The notes below the pieces were generated by a model, which was not told where the DNA came from, ran no database searches, and saw only the letters and a list, made by a program, of their open reading frames with translations. From Ornithinicoccus sp045032955 (GTDB taxonomy: Bacteria; Actinomycetota; Actinomycetes; Actinomycetales; Dermatophilaceae): 64,000 nt of DNA. Every line of letters begins with the position of its first letter. Positions within the stretch are counted from its first letter, which is position 1. Shown here piece after piece: positions 15,692-23,386 of the stretch. The stretch spans positions 54,815 to 118,814 of the forward strand of contig NZ_JBJFZU010000013.1 of the NCBI RefSeq assembly GCF_045032955.1, read 5' to 3'. Made by a program: the position numbers and the translations under genes.

Positions 15692-16150
15692 ATGGCAGCA
15701 CCAGGACCGACGGCACCCGGATCGACGTCCCCAGGATCCGCGTCCCCCGGATCGACGACCCCCGGGAGCGATCCCTCCACCGGCGAACTCGTCTCGCGGC
15801 TGACCGAGCAGGTGAGCACGCTCGTCCGTGACGAGCTGCGGCTCGCCCAGGCCGAGCTGAGCGAGAAGGCGTCGCACGCGGGCAGGGGCGTCGGCCTGTT
15901 CGGCGCCGGCGGCCTCCTCGGGTTCCTCGGTGCCGCCGGGCTGGTCACCACCGCCATCCTGGCCCTCGCGCTGGTGCTGCCCGCCTGGGCCGCGGCGCTG
16001 GTCGTCAGCCTTGCGCTGCTGGCATCCGCGGGTGTCGCGGGCCTGATCGGCAAGAAGCAGGTGGACGAGGCGACCCCGCTGACGCCGGAGCGCACCAAGG
16101 AGTCCGTCCAGCAGGACCTGGCGCAGGTCAAGGAAGGGGCGCACCGATGA
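15692..16150 (+). CDS. Phage-holin-family membrane protein (putative Actinobacteriophage holin superfamily III)
   Basis: A 152-residue protein with a low-complexity Pro/Gly/Ser/Thr N-terminus (about 1-30), an amphipathic helix (ELVSRLTEQVSTLVRDELRLAQ), two membrane segments (about 66-90 and 95-115) and a charged tail. This is the usual layout of the cellular holin-like family that sits beside DUF3618 genes in actinobacteria. No phage genes surround it, so lysis is unlikely; a membrane-stress or envelope role is inferred. AGGAGG lies before the ATG, and its stop overlaps the DUF3618 start (ATGA). Confidence 0.8.
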   Translation: MAAPGPTAPGSTSPGSASPGSTTPGSDPSTGELVSRLTEQVSTLVRDELRLAQAELSEKASHAGRGVGLFGAGGLLGFLGAAGLVTTAILALALVLPAWAAALVVSLALLASAGVAGLIGKKQVDEATPLTPERTKESVQQDLAQVKEGAHR

Positions 16151-16449
16151 TTCACGACACGGAGCAGGACACGGCGGCGACGCCGGAAGTGCAGGAGATC
16201 GAGGAGACCATCCAGAGGCACCGTGAGGACCTGGCGCAGACCGTCGACGCCCTGTCCGCGCGGCTGGACGTGAAGGCCAGGGCCCGCGACGCGATGAGCT
16301 CCGCCACGGCGAAGGTGCGGTCGACGCTGACCGGACCGGGCGAGGGACCGGACTCGAACACCGACCCGGCGCGGCTGGTCGCCCTGGCCCTGAGCGGGGT
16401 GGCGGTCGTCACCCTCTGGTCCGGCGTCGCTCGCAGGACCCGCCGGTGA
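16147..16449 (+). CDS. DUF3618 family protein
   Basis: A 100-residue protein with the DUF3618 pattern: an N-terminal helix IEETIQRHREDLAQTVDALSARLDVKARARDA, in which a charged segment precedes TVDAL and the D-V-K motif, and one C-terminal membrane segment (about 78-94) ending in RRTRR. The family is of unknown function and usually lies beside holin-like genes, as here. Both ends overlap neighbours by 4 bp (ATGA upstream, GTGA downstream), so the three genes are probably translated together. Confidence 0.85.
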   Translation: MIHDTEQDTAATPEVQEIEETIQRHREDLAQTVDALSARLDVKARARDAMSSATAKVRSTLTGPGEGPDSNTDPARLVALALSGVAVVTLWSGVARRTRR

Positions 16450-17519
16450 GCCGGCAGACGGACGCCGACCAGGATCGCCGTCAGCGGGATCCCGAGTCCG
16501 CGGACAAGCCGGACTCGCCCACCGACGTGAGCGGCCCCGGCTGGAGGTACACGGCGCGCAAGGCGTTCCGGGAGTTCATCGACGACGACTGCACCGACCT
16601 GGCGGCGGCGCTCACCTACTACGCCGTGCTGGCGATGTTCCCGGCCCTCATCGCGCTGTTCTCGCTGCTGGGCGTGGTCGGCCAGAGCCAGGCCACCCTG
16701 GACGCGGTGATGCCCGTCCTCGGCCAGGTCGTCGGCGAGGAGGGGGCCTCCACCCTGGAACCGGTGGTGCAGTCCCTGGCCTCGTCCCCCGGGGCCGGGC
16801 TGGCGCTGGTGCTCGGCCTGCTGACGGCGCTGTGGTCCGCCTCCGGGTACGTCAACGCCTTCAGCCGGGCGATGAACTCGGTCTACGAGATCGAGGAGGG
16901 CCGGCCCGTCTGGAAGCTGCGTCCGGTCCTGCTGCTGGTCACCCTGGTGATGCTGCTGCTGGTGGTCGTCGTCGCCCTGCTGCTGGTGCTCTCCGGCAGC
17001 GTCGCCGAGGCCGTCGGGGACGCGGTCGGCCTCGGGTCGACCGCCCTGCTGGTGGCCCGCATCGCCAAGTGGCCGGTCATCGTCGCCCTGGTGGTCCTCG
17101 TCGTGGCGATCCTCTACTACACCACCCCCAACGTGAAGCAGCCGACGTTCCGGTGGATCAGCGTCGGCGCGATCGTGGCACTCGTGGTCTGGGCGGTGGC
17201 CTCGGCCGGGTTCGGGTTCTACATCGCCACCTTCGCCAGCTACGGCAACACCTACGGGTCGCTGGCCGGTGTCGTCATCTTCCTGCTCTGGCTGTGGATC
17301 ACCAACCTCGCGCTGCTCTTCGGCGCGGAGGTCGACGCCGAGCTGGAGCGCACCCGGGAGCTGCTCGCCGGGCAGCACGCGGAGGAGCAGATCCAGCTGC
17401 CGCCGCGTGACGACACGAAGATCCGGAAGGACGAGGAGAAGGCCCGCGAGGACATACGGCAGGGGCGCGAGCTGCGCCGCGACGCCGACCGTGACGCCGG
17501 TCGCGACACCGACGCCTGA
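16446..17519 (+). CDS. YihY/virulence factor BrkB family membrane protein
   Basis: A 357-residue inner-membrane protein of the YihY/BrkB family. The family start AFREFIDDDCTDLAAALTYYAVLAMFPALIALFSLLG (part shown by position 38-75) is followed by about six membrane segments and the conserved end GSLAGVVIFLLWLWITN with a membrane-proximal GAEVDAELE. A highly charged Arg/Asp tail (about 315-357) is predicted cytoplasmic. The family was once called ribonuclease BN in error; its role remains unclear. GTG 16446 overlaps the upstream stop, completing the four-gene unit. Confidence 0.87.
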   Translation: MSRQTDADQDRRQRDPESADKPDSPTDVSGPGWRYTARKAFREFIDDDCTDLAAALTYYAVLAMFPALIALFSLLGVVGQSQATLDAVMPVLGQVVGEEGASTLEPVVQSLASSPGAGLALVLGLLTALWSASGYVNAFSRAMNSVYEIEEGRPVWKLRPVLLLVTLVMLLLVVVVALLLVLSGSVAEAVGDAVGLGSTALLVARIAKWPVIVALVVLVVAILYYTTPNVKQPTFRWISVGAIVALVVWAVASAGFGFYIATFASYGNTYGSLAGVVIFLLWLWITNLALLFGAEVDAELERTRELLAGQHAEEQIQLPPRDDTKIRKDEEKAREDIRQGRELRRDADRDAGRDTDA

Positions 17520-17525
17520 GCCGGG

Positions 17526-18230
17526 CTACTGGCTGCGCGTCATCTCGAGCCGGTCGATGAGCATCTCCAGCGCCATCTCGAAGTGCTGGTCGGCGGTGTC
17601 CCTGCTCAGCAGGGGCCGCAGCCGCACCACAGCCGGGAACCGGTCGACGTCGGTCCTGCCGTCGGCGTTGGGCACCGTCGCCTCACCCTCGTCGAGCGGC
17701 TCGTCGGCCGGACCGCCGGGCGCCCCGCGCTGCAGGCTCTCCAGCAGGAGGTGGCCGAGCAGGAAGGAGGTGAACGCCTGGTAGGTGGTCGCGATCTGCT
17801 CGTCCTCGAAGCCGAGCCGGTCCAGGGTGTCCAGGAAGTGCTCGACGACCGCGAGGCTGCGCAGCGGTGGCCGGAGCCAGGCTGCGGCCGGGTGGCGGGT
17901 GGCCATCAGCGGGAACACCCGGGGGTGGGTCACCGCCACGTCCCGCACCGCGTGCGCCAGGCTCTGCAGGTAGCCCTGCCAGGTGGCGGTGAGCTCGGGG
18001 TCCAGTGACTGCAGGACACCGTCGAGGACCTGCTGCACCACCCCTTCCAGCAGGTCCTCCCGGCCGCTCACGTGCCGGTACAGCGCCATCCCCTCCACGC
18101 CCAGCGCCGCCCCGAGGCTGCGCATGCTCAGCGCAGGCAGGCCGTCGGCGTCGATGACCTCGAGCGCCTTGCCGACGATCTCATCGCGGCTCAGCGGGTA
18201 GGTCCTGGTGCTGTCGGTCCGGCGGGCCAT
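17526..18230 (-). CDS. TetR/AcrR family transcriptional regulator
   Basis: A 234-residue TetR-type regulator. The N-terminal helix-turn-helix is visible as DEIVGKALEVIDADGL, LSMRSLGAALGVEGMALYRHV, and the rest resembles the tetracycline-repressor C-terminal effector domain (HPRVFPLMATRHP, FLLGHLLLES). ATG 18230 follows GGAGGA; a longer frame runs on without conserved sequence. It is convergent with the BrkB gene and separated by six bases. No obvious palindromic operator was found nearby, and its target is unknown. Confidence 0.85.
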   Translation of the reverse strand: MARRTDSTRTYPLSRDEIVGKALEVIDADGLPALSMRSLGAALGVEGMALYRHVSGREDLLEGVVQQVLDGVLQSLDPELTATWQGYLQSLAHAVRDVAVTHPRVFPLMATRHPAAAWLRPPLRSLAVVEHFLDTLDRLGFEDEQIATTYQAFTSFLLGHLLLESLQRGAPGGPADEPLDEGEATVPNADGRTDVDRFPAVVRLRPLLSRDTADQHFEMALEMLIDRLEMTRSQ

Positions 18231-18318
18231 CCGAGGTCTCCTCCACGTCGTCCCTGGCAGGCTACCTGCGCGGGGTGGGTCGACCGGCTGCCAGCCCTGA
18301 CCTTCCAGCACTGACCTG

Positions 18319-18846
18319 CTAGCCCGACCGGGTCCCGGACCAGCCAGGGACGGCGGCCAGCGCCTGTCCGTCGCCGACCGAGGAGCGGCCGACGACGCTG
18401 AGGGTGCCGTCCGGCTCCAGCACCACCGCTCCGACCGAGTCCAGACCACCGTGCCCGGAGGAGCGGATCGCCTGCATCACCTCGTCCTGGGTGAGCCGCA
18501 TCCGCGTCAGGGCCTCCTCCAGCAGCCGGCCGTGCATCACCACCACGGTCGGCTCGGCGTTGACGAAGGAGCGTCCTCCGGGCAGCCGGCTGGTGACCGT
18601 GGTGACGGCGAGCTGGGCCAGGACCAGCAGGGCCATCCCGGTCAGCGCGTCGACGTAGCGCACGTCCTTGCTGAGTACCGCGCTGGCCAGCATCGAGCCC
18701 AGCGCGACGGTCACCACCAGGTCGAAGGCACTCAGCTTGGCCAGGACGCGCTTGCCGCTGAGGCGCAGCAGCACCACCAGCGCGACGTACGAGGCGGCCC
18801 CGACGAGCACGATCCTCAGGACGGCGGACCACGAGTCGAACCACAC
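18319..18846 (-). CDS. DUF421 (YetF/YcaP-type) membrane protein
   Basis: A 175-residue protein with three N-terminal membrane segments (about 8-27, 37-57 and 62-82) and a C-terminal soluble domain. DUF421 marks are RLSGKRVLAKLSAFDLVVTVALGS, the VNAEPTVVVMHGRLLEEAL stretch and RMRLTQDEVMQAIRSSG, which form the swapped beta domain of the family. Members occur in sporulation and stress contexts but lack a firm function. GTG 18846 is chosen because GAGGAGAGG precedes it. It runs with the TetR gene, 88 bp apart, so a shared transcript is possible. Confidence 0.85.
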   Translation of the reverse strand: MWFDSWSAVLRIVLVGAASYVALVVLLRLSGKRVLAKLSAFDLVVTVALGSMLASAVLSKDVRYVDALTGMALLVLAQLAVTTVTSRLPGGRSFVNAEPTVVVMHGRLLEEALTRMRLTQDEVMQAIRSSGHGGLDSVGAVVLEPDGTLSVVGRSSVGDGQALAAVPGWSGTRSG

Positions 18847-18920
18847 GGTCGGACCTCTCCTCGGCGACGACGGACGTCCAGTCTGCGCCCCGGCATACCG
18901 CGGGAACGGGGTGGGGTCCC

Positions 18921-18926
18921 TAGGCT
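18921..18926 (+). promoter_or_regulatory. -10 element of a probable leaderless transcript
   Basis: TAGGCT lies six bases before ATG 18933, the spacing expected when transcription starts at the start codon. Confidence 0.5.
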
Positions 18927-18932
18927 GGGGGT

Positions 18933-19004
18933 ATGCCCTCCCTCGCCCCCGCGTGCCCGTCGCCGGCAGCGGCGCCCCGCCCGGTCGGGGTGAGCGCCCG
19001 ATGA
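18933..19004 (+). CDS. Possible 23-residue leaderless upstream ORF
   Basis: Starting at ATG 18933, 23 codons (MPSLAPACPS, then Pro/Ala/Arg-rich) end in TGA at 19002-19004, overlapping the ATG of the next gene as ATGA. With a -10 element just before the first codon and no ribosome binding site for the main gene, translation of this short ORF may deliver ribosomes to the next start. The peptide matches no family that I know, and it may be only a coupling device. The codon choice is typical of the window but the ORF is too short to prove coding. Confidence 0.4.
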   Translation: MPSLAPACPSPAAAPRPVGVSAR

Positions 19005-19393
19005 CCTGGACCCGGCACCGGCCCAAGGCCCTGTCGTGGGCCCTGGTGCTGGCGTTCGTGCTGGTCATCGTCTTCACGGTCCGCCACTACACCTCGGGCG
19101 GTGTCGCCGTCAGCGACGACCTGGTCGGTCTGGTGCTCCGGCTGGCCGTGCTCGTGCTGATCGCGGTGACGTACCTGCGGATCGGCGGCAGCACCACCGT
19201 GTCCGCCGACGGTCTGGTCGTGCACAACGGGGTGCGGGCCCTGGAGATCGAGCGGGGCGCCGTCACGGCGGTGCGCGAGGACCCGCGACGTGGGGGAGCG
19301 GTGGCGGTGCTGGGCAACGGCCGCGCGGTGGAGCTGCCCGGGGTCCCGATGAGCGACGTGGCCACCCTGCGCAAGCGGCTGAAGCGCCGCTGA
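19001..19393 (+). CDS. Small membrane protein with PH-like C-terminal domain
   Basis: A 130-residue protein with two membrane segments (about 13-30 and 42-60) and a C-terminal beta domain (STTVSADGLVVHNGVRALEIERGAVTAV) like the bacterial PH-like domain found in actinobacterial membrane proteins: a strand, the 'gl.v.n' motif, and basic residues at the end (RKRLKRR). Function unknown. The ATG overlaps the short leaderless ORF; no good ribosome binding site is visible. The next gene, 10 bp downstream, has a similar layout, so the two may be a pair. Confidence 0.7.
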   Translation: MTWTRHRPKALSWALVLAFVLVIVFTVRHYTSGGVAVSDDLVGLVLRLAVLVLIAVTYLRIGGSTTVSADGLVVHNGVRALEIERGAVTAVREDPRRGGAVAVLGNGRAVELPGVPMSDVATLRKRLKRR

Positions 19394-19403
19394 GGCGGGT
19401 GCG

Positions 19404-19847
19404 GTGGCGCCCGGCGCGGAACCGCAGGAGTGGCTGATGCAGCCGCGCTGGCTGCCGACCCTGCGCGCGGGCATCGGCGTCGCCGTGATCCTCAGCGCCG
19501 TCGGGGCGCTGGTCGTGGCCTGGCCGTGGCGGCCGCTGGAGGTGGGCCTGACTTCCCTGTGGGCCGGCTACGGGGCCTTCCTGGTCTGGGCCAGCCGGCG
19601 CGAGCGCAGCGGCACCCGGCTGGAGGAGGAGGCCATCGTGCTCACCTCCGGGGCGCAGGTCACCCGGCTGACCCGCGACGACATCCTGGACCTGCGGACC
19701 GACCTGCCCGGTCGGCACGCCTGGCGGGTGCAGGCGGTCGCCCGGGACGGACGGCTCATCACCCTGCTGGCGGTGCCTCCCACGGAGCTGGAGCGGCTGC
19801 GCCGCTGGCACGTCGACCCGCAGGGCTGGCGCGCCCGCCGACCCTAG
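19404..19847 (+). CDS. Small membrane protein with PH-like domain
   Basis: A 147-residue protein with two membrane segments (about 23-42 and 48-63), then a soluble beta domain with LEEEAIVLTSGAQVTRLTRDDILDLRTDLPG, VQAVARDGRLITLLAVPP and the helix ELERLRRWH. The same layout as the gene before it suggests a PH-like fold. GTG 19404 is the listed start; ATG 19437 (MQPRWLPTLRAG) is equally possible and would remove the unusual N-terminus. The TAG stop is part of the -10 element of the following leaderless gene. Confidence 0.65.
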   Translation: MAPGAEPQEWLMQPRWLPTLRAGIGVAVILSAVGALVVAWPWRPLEVGLTSLWAGYGAFLVWASRRERSGTRLEEEAIVLTSGAQVTRLTRDDILDLRTDLPGRHAWRVQAVARDGRLITLLAVPPTELERLRRWHVDPQGWRARRP

Positions 19848-19850
19848 GCT
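19845..19850 (+). promoter_or_regulatory. -10 element before the alpha/beta hydrolase gene
   Basis: TAGGCT seven bases before ATG 19858 fits a leaderless start. Its first three bases are the stop codon of the preceding gene. Confidence 0.55.
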
Positions 19851-19857
19851 GGGGCGC

Positions 19858-20763
19858 ATGGACATCCGAGACCTGCGCCCGACCGAGACCGGGGCGCCGC
19901 CCACGCACCTGCCGCCGCTGACCGGGGAGGTCGTCGCCGGGGCCCGCAGCCGCACCGGTCTCACCTACGCGATGCTGCGGGGCCACCGCTCGCTGACCCT
20001 CGACCTGCACGTCCCGGTCGGGGTGAGCGACCCCCCGCTGGTCGTCTGGATCCACGGCGGGGGCTGGGCCGAGGGGGACCGCCGCTACCTGCCGCTGTGG
20101 TGGACCCAGCAGGGGCTCTTCGAGAAGGTCGTCGCCGCCGGGATGGCGGTCGCCACCATCGACTACCGGCACCTGGGTGAAGCGCCCTTCCCCGCCTGCG
20201 TGCACGACGTGCACGCAGCACTGCGCTACCTGCACCGGTATGCCGACGAGCTCGGCGTCGACGCGTCGCGCACGGGCGTCTGGGGCGAGTCCGCCGGGGG
20301 CCATCTGGCGTGCATGGCGTCCTTCGCGCCGGCCCGTGCCGCCCACGGCGACGTGGTCGACGATGTCGACCTGCTCGGTGCCGTCGGGGTGCAGGGCCCG
20401 CAGCCGCTGCCGGCGGCGCTCGTCGCCTGGTACACCCCCAACGACCAGTTCCACGCGTTCCTGGCCGGCTGGGACGGCCCCGGCCCGGCCGCGGACCCGG
20501 GGATCGTCCGGGCGCTGCTGCCGGTCTCGCAGGTCAGTGCGTGGTCCCCGCCCACCCTCGTGGTGCACGGTACCCAGGACAGCATCGTGCCGGTCGAGGA
20601 CGCCCACCGGATCCACGACGCGCTGGTCGCTGCCGGGGCGGACTCACGGCTCTCGATCGTCCAGGACGCCGACCACTGCTTCGTCGGGCGGCCCGTCGAC
20701 CCGATCCTGGACGAGTCGGTGGCCTTCCTCGCGAGCCACCTGCTGCCGCGGGAGAGCCGGTGA
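19858..20763 (+). CDS. Alpha/beta hydrolase (esterase/lipase-like, HSL-type)
   Basis: A 301-residue cytoplasmic alpha/beta hydrolase. The oxyanion-hole motif HGGGWAEGDRR, the nucleophile elbow GESAGGH (catalytic Ser), a late Asp in GTQDSIVPVEDAHRI and a His in QDADHCFVG complete the triad. This resembles carboxylesterases of the hormone-sensitive-lipase and BD-FAE type, which act on short acyl esters. No signal peptide is visible. It appears to be a leaderless gene and overlaps the next one by 4 bp (GTGA). The natural substrate is unknown. Confidence 0.88.
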   Translation: MDIRDLRPTETGAPPTHLPPLTGEVVAGARSRTGLTYAMLRGHRSLTLDLHVPVGVSDPPLVVWIHGGGWAEGDRRYLPLWWTQQGLFEKVVAAGMAVATIDYRHLGEAPFPACVHDVHAALRYLHRYADELGVDASRTGVWGESAGGHLACMASFAPARAAHGDVVDDVDLLGAVGVQGPQPLPAALVAWYTPNDQFHAFLAGWDGPGPAADPGIVRALLPVSQVSAWSPPTLVVHGTQDSIVPVEDAHRIHDALVAAGADSRLSIVQDADHCFVGRPVDPILDESVAFLASHLLPRESR

Positions 20764-21239
20764 GCTCGACGGGCGCGAGGCCGACGCGGACGTCCTGGCC
20801 GCGCACCCTGGCCCGGCTCCTGCTCGGTGCCGCGCTGCTCTTCACCGGCACCGGCCACCTCACCTTCGGGCGGCAGGAGTTCCAGGCGCAGGTGCCGAGC
20901 TGGGTGCCGGTGGACGCCGACCTCGTGGTGCTGGCCTCCGGGGTGGCCGAGCTGGCCCTCGGGCTGGGTCTGCTCCTGCTCGTTCGGCACCGGGTGCTGA
21001 TGGGGTGGCTGACCGCGGCCTTCTTCGTCGCGATCTTCCCCGGCAACGTCGCGCAGTACGTCGAGGGTCGGGACGCCTTCGGGCTGGAGACCGACCAGGG
21101 GCGCCTGGTCCGGCTGTTCTTCCAGCCGGTGCTGGTGGCGTGGGCGCTGTGGTCGACCGGAGCCTGGCGCGCCTGGCGGGCAGGGCGCCGGGAACGGGTC
21201 AGCGCGGGGGCATCCGCAACGCACCGTCGAGGCGGATGA
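20760..21239 (+). CDS. DoxX-like small membrane protein
   Basis: A 159-residue protein with four membrane segments (about 15-32, 55-75, 80-96 and 120-138). The start LARLLLGAALLFTGTGHLTFG and the central GVAELALGLGLLLL match the DoxX/DUF4870-like families of small membrane oxidoreductase-associated proteins. GTG 20760 overlaps the hydrolase stop. Its last 41 bp overlap the 3' end of the opposing SDR gene, so the Arg-rich end VSAGASATHRRGG is antisense to SDR coding sequence. Function is not established. Confidence 0.7.
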   Translation: MSSTGARPTRTSWPRTLARLLLGAALLFTGTGHLTFGRQEFQAQVPSWVPVDADLVVLASGVAELALGLGLLLLVRHRVLMGWLTAAFFVAIFPGNVAQYVEGRDAFGLETDQGRLVRLFFQPVLVAWALWSTGAWRAWRAGRRERVSAGASATHRRGG

Positions 21240-21972
21240 CCTCGCCGTTGAGCATCGGGTTCTCCACGATGTGGGCGACCAGCGCGGCATACTCGGTGGG
21301 TCGGCCCAGGCGCGAGGGGTGCGGCACCAGCGCCTCCAACGAGTCCTTCACCTCGTCGCCGAGGCCCGACATCATCGGGGTCTCGAAGACGCCGGGGGCG
21401 ATGGTCATCACCCGGATGCCCTTGTCGGCGAGGTCGCGGGCGGCGGTGAGCGTGAGCCCGACGACCCCCGCCTTGGAGCTGGCGTAGGCGGCCTGGCCCA
21501 CCTGGCCGTCGTAGGCGGCGACACTGGCGGTCATCACGATGACGCCCCGGTCGCCGTGCTCGGCGAGGTCGGGCTCGTTGGCGGCCATCGCCTCAGCCGC
21601 CAGCCGGAGCACGTTGAAGGTGCCGATCAGGTTGATCTCCACCACCGTGCGGTATGCCTCGAGGTCAGCCACCCCGCGGCGCGAGAGGATCCGGCCGGGG
21701 GTCGCGACCCCGGCGCAGTTCACCACCACCCGCAGCTCGCCCAGGTCGGTGGCGGCGCGGACCGCGGCGGCGACCTGCTCGCCGTCCCGCACGTCGGCGG
21801 CGGCGAAGCTCACCCGGTCGCCGAGCTCGTCGGCCAGCTCCTCGCCCCGGCCACCGGGCAGGTCCACGAGGAGCACCTTGGCCCCGGCGTCCAGCAGTCG
21901 GCGGGCACTCTGCTCGCCGAGGCCGCTGGCGGCCCCGGTGACGAGGGCGACGGTGCGCTCGGTGATCTGCAT
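21199..21972 (-). CDS. SDR-family 3-hydroxyacyl-CoA dehydrogenase type
   Basis: A 257-residue short-chain dehydrogenase. NAD-binding TGAASGLG (12-19), NCAGV (85-89) and the active-site Y163-x3-K167 (YASSK) are present. The end (GEVIRLDGALRMPPR) and the stretch RGVIVMTASVAAYDGQVGQ match the type 2 3-hydroxyacyl-CoA dehydrogenase (HSD17B10) group, which acts in fatty-acid or branched-chain amino-acid breakdown. The acyl-CoA dehydrogenase 25 bp upstream on the same strand supports that role and suggests one transcript. Confidence 0.85.
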   Translation of the reverse strand: MQITERTVALVTGAASGLGEQSARRLLDAGAKVLLVDLPGGRGEELADELGDRVSFAAADVRDGEQVAAAVRAATDLGELRVVVNCAGVATPGRILSRRGVADLEAYRTVVEINLIGTFNVLRLAAEAMAANEPDLAEHGDRGVIVMTASVAAYDGQVGQAAYASSKAGVVGLTLTAARDLADKGIRVMTIAPGVFETPMMSGLGDEVKDSLEALVPHPSRLGRPTEYAALVAHIVENPMLNGEVIRLDGALRMPPR

Positions 21973-21997
21973 GGTGCGGGTCCTCTCGGGTGGGGGG

Positions 21998-23146
21998 TCA
22001 GGCGTGCTGGGCGAGCAGCTGGCGGGAGATGACCAGCCGCTGGATCTGGTTGGTGCCCTCGAAGATCTGGGTCACCTTGGCCTCCCGCATGAACCGCTCC
22101 GCCGGGAAGTCCGTGGTGTAGCCGTAGCCGCCGAGCACCTGCACGGCGTCGGTGGTCACCCGCATCGCGGCGTCGGTGGAGACCAGCTTGGCGATCGAGG
22201 CCTCCTGGGTGTGCGGCTGGCCGGCGTCCTTGAGGCGGGCGGCGTGCAGGTAGGTGGCCCTGGCCGTGCCGACCGCGGCGGCCATGTCGGCGAGCAGGAA
22301 CGCCAGCCCCTGGTTGCTGGCGATCGGCCGGCCGAACTGCTCGCGCTGCTGCGCGTAGGCGGTGGCGACCTCCAGGGCCCGCTGGGCGAGACCGGTGGCG
22401 GCGGCCGCGATGCCCAGCCGCCCGGCGTCCAGGGCGGCGAGCGCGATCGGCATACCCTGCCCCTCGGCGCCGATCCGGTGCGACGCGGGGATCCGCACCC
22501 CGTCGAGCACCATCTCGCCGACGGTGTCGCAGTGCAGGCCCATCTTGCGCTCGGGCTCGGCGAAGGACAGCCCGGCGGTGTCCGCGGGGACGTGGAAGCA
22601 GGACAGGCCGCGGCCGCCGTCGTCGGAGGTGCGGGCGAAGACGGTGTAGTAGTCGGCGTGGCCCGCGTGGCTGATCCAGGCCTTGCTGCCGGTGAGCAGG
22701 TAGTCGTCGCCGTCCCGGACGGCGCGGGTGCGGATGGCGGAGACGTCCGAGCCGGCCTGGGCCTCGGACAGGCCGTAGGCACCGAGCTGGTCGCCGGAGA
22801 GCATCCCGCCCAGCCAGGCCTGCTGCTGGTCCGGGGTGCCGAAGTGGGCCATCGGGGAGGCGGTGAGGGAGTGCACGGAGACGCCGACGGCGACCGACAT
22901 CCAGCCCCGGGCGATCTCCTCTACCACCTGCAGGTAGACCTCGTAGGGCTGTCCGCCGCCGCCGTGCTCCTCGGCGAACGGGAGCGAGAGCAGGCCGGTC
23001 CGGCCGAGCATCGAGAAGACCTCCCGCGGGAACCGGGCCGCGGCCTCCGCCTCGTCCACCTGGGGGAGGAGCTGCTCGTCGGCGATCTCACGGACCAGCG
23101 CGAGCAGGTCGGCGGCCTCCTCGGTCGGGAGCACTCGTTGCACCAT
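21998..23146 (-). CDS. Acyl-CoA dehydrogenase
   Basis: A 382-residue FAD-linked acyl-CoA dehydrogenase with the usual helix-sheet-helix build. Signature parts are YGLSEAQAGSDVSAIRT, the FAD-binding GSKAWISHAG, the RQQREQFGRPI-like QREQFGRPIASNQGLAF and the end QVLGGYGYTTDFPAERFMREAKV followed by IFEGTNQIQ, where the catalytic base is expected. It creates the 2,3 double bond in an acyl-CoA; together with the SDR it could serve beta-oxidation or a branched-chain route. ATG 23146 is preferred over a longer frame because TAGCGT lies seven bases upstream, a leaderless layout, and no homology precedes it. Confidence 0.9.
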   Translation of the reverse strand: MVQRVLPTEEAADLLALVREIADEQLLPQVDEAEAAARFPREVFSMLGRTGLLSLPFAEEHGGGGQPYEVYLQVVEEIARGWMSVAVGVSVHSLTASPMAHFGTPDQQQAWLGGMLSGDQLGAYGLSEAQAGSDVSAIRTRAVRDGDDYLLTGSKAWISHAGHADYYTVFARTSDDGGRGLSCFHVPADTAGLSFAEPERKMGLHCDTVGEMVLDGVRIPASHRIGAEGQGMPIALAALDAGRLGIAAAATGLAQRALEVATAYAQQREQFGRPIASNQGLAFLLADMAAAVGTARATYLHAARLKDAGQPHTQEASIAKLVSTDAAMRVTTDAVQVLGGYGYTTDFPAERFMREAKVTQIFEGTNQIQRLVISRQLLAQHA

Positions 23147-23153
23147 GCCCGGC

Positions 23154-23159
23154 ACGCTA
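23154..23159 (-). promoter_or_regulatory. -10 element of a leaderless acyl-CoA dehydrogenase transcript
   Basis: On the minus strand TAGCGT stands seven bases before the ATG at 23146, the actinobacterial leaderless spacing. Confidence 0.5.
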
Positions 23160-23211
23160 GCGCCGGACGTCGCGTCAGTTGATAACCGCACCCCACCGCC
23201 CCCCCAACCCT

Positions 23212-23354
23212 GACCGGGCGAGCACTGTGCACCGACCGGGCGAGCACTGTGCACCCACCGGGCGAGCACTGTGCATCGACCGGGCGAGCGTTGTGCTGCG
23301 TTCGGTGGAAGCACAACGCTCGCCCGGTCGGAACAGGACGCTCGCCCGGTCGGG
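23212..23354. repeat. 22-bp tandem repeat array with inverted copies
   Basis: Four direct copies of a unit starting GACCGGGCGAGC begin at 23212, 23234, 23256 and 23278, an exact 22-bp period; the last carries GTTGTGC instead of ACTGTGC. Two inverted copies follow at about 23311 and 23338. The fourth copy and the first inverted one form a perfect 19-bp stem with a 14-base loop. The array lies between two minus-strand genes. The same unit recurs at 45173. Confidence 0.9.
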
Positions 23355-23386
23355 AAAGGGGGTATGCGGGTGGTCGGGTCGGCGCG

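Noticed and set aside
15692..16150. Holin gene as a sign of prophage
   Set aside because: No integrase, structural or lysis genes are near, and the gene sits in a typical chromosomal DUF3618 module.
21539..23182. 547-codon open frame on the plus strand
   Set aside because: It is antisense to the SDR and acyl-CoA dehydrogenase genes, and its translation lacks any domain pattern.
23212..23354. Possible CRISPR array
   Set aside because: The 22-bp units are contiguous with no variable spacers, and no cas genes lie near.
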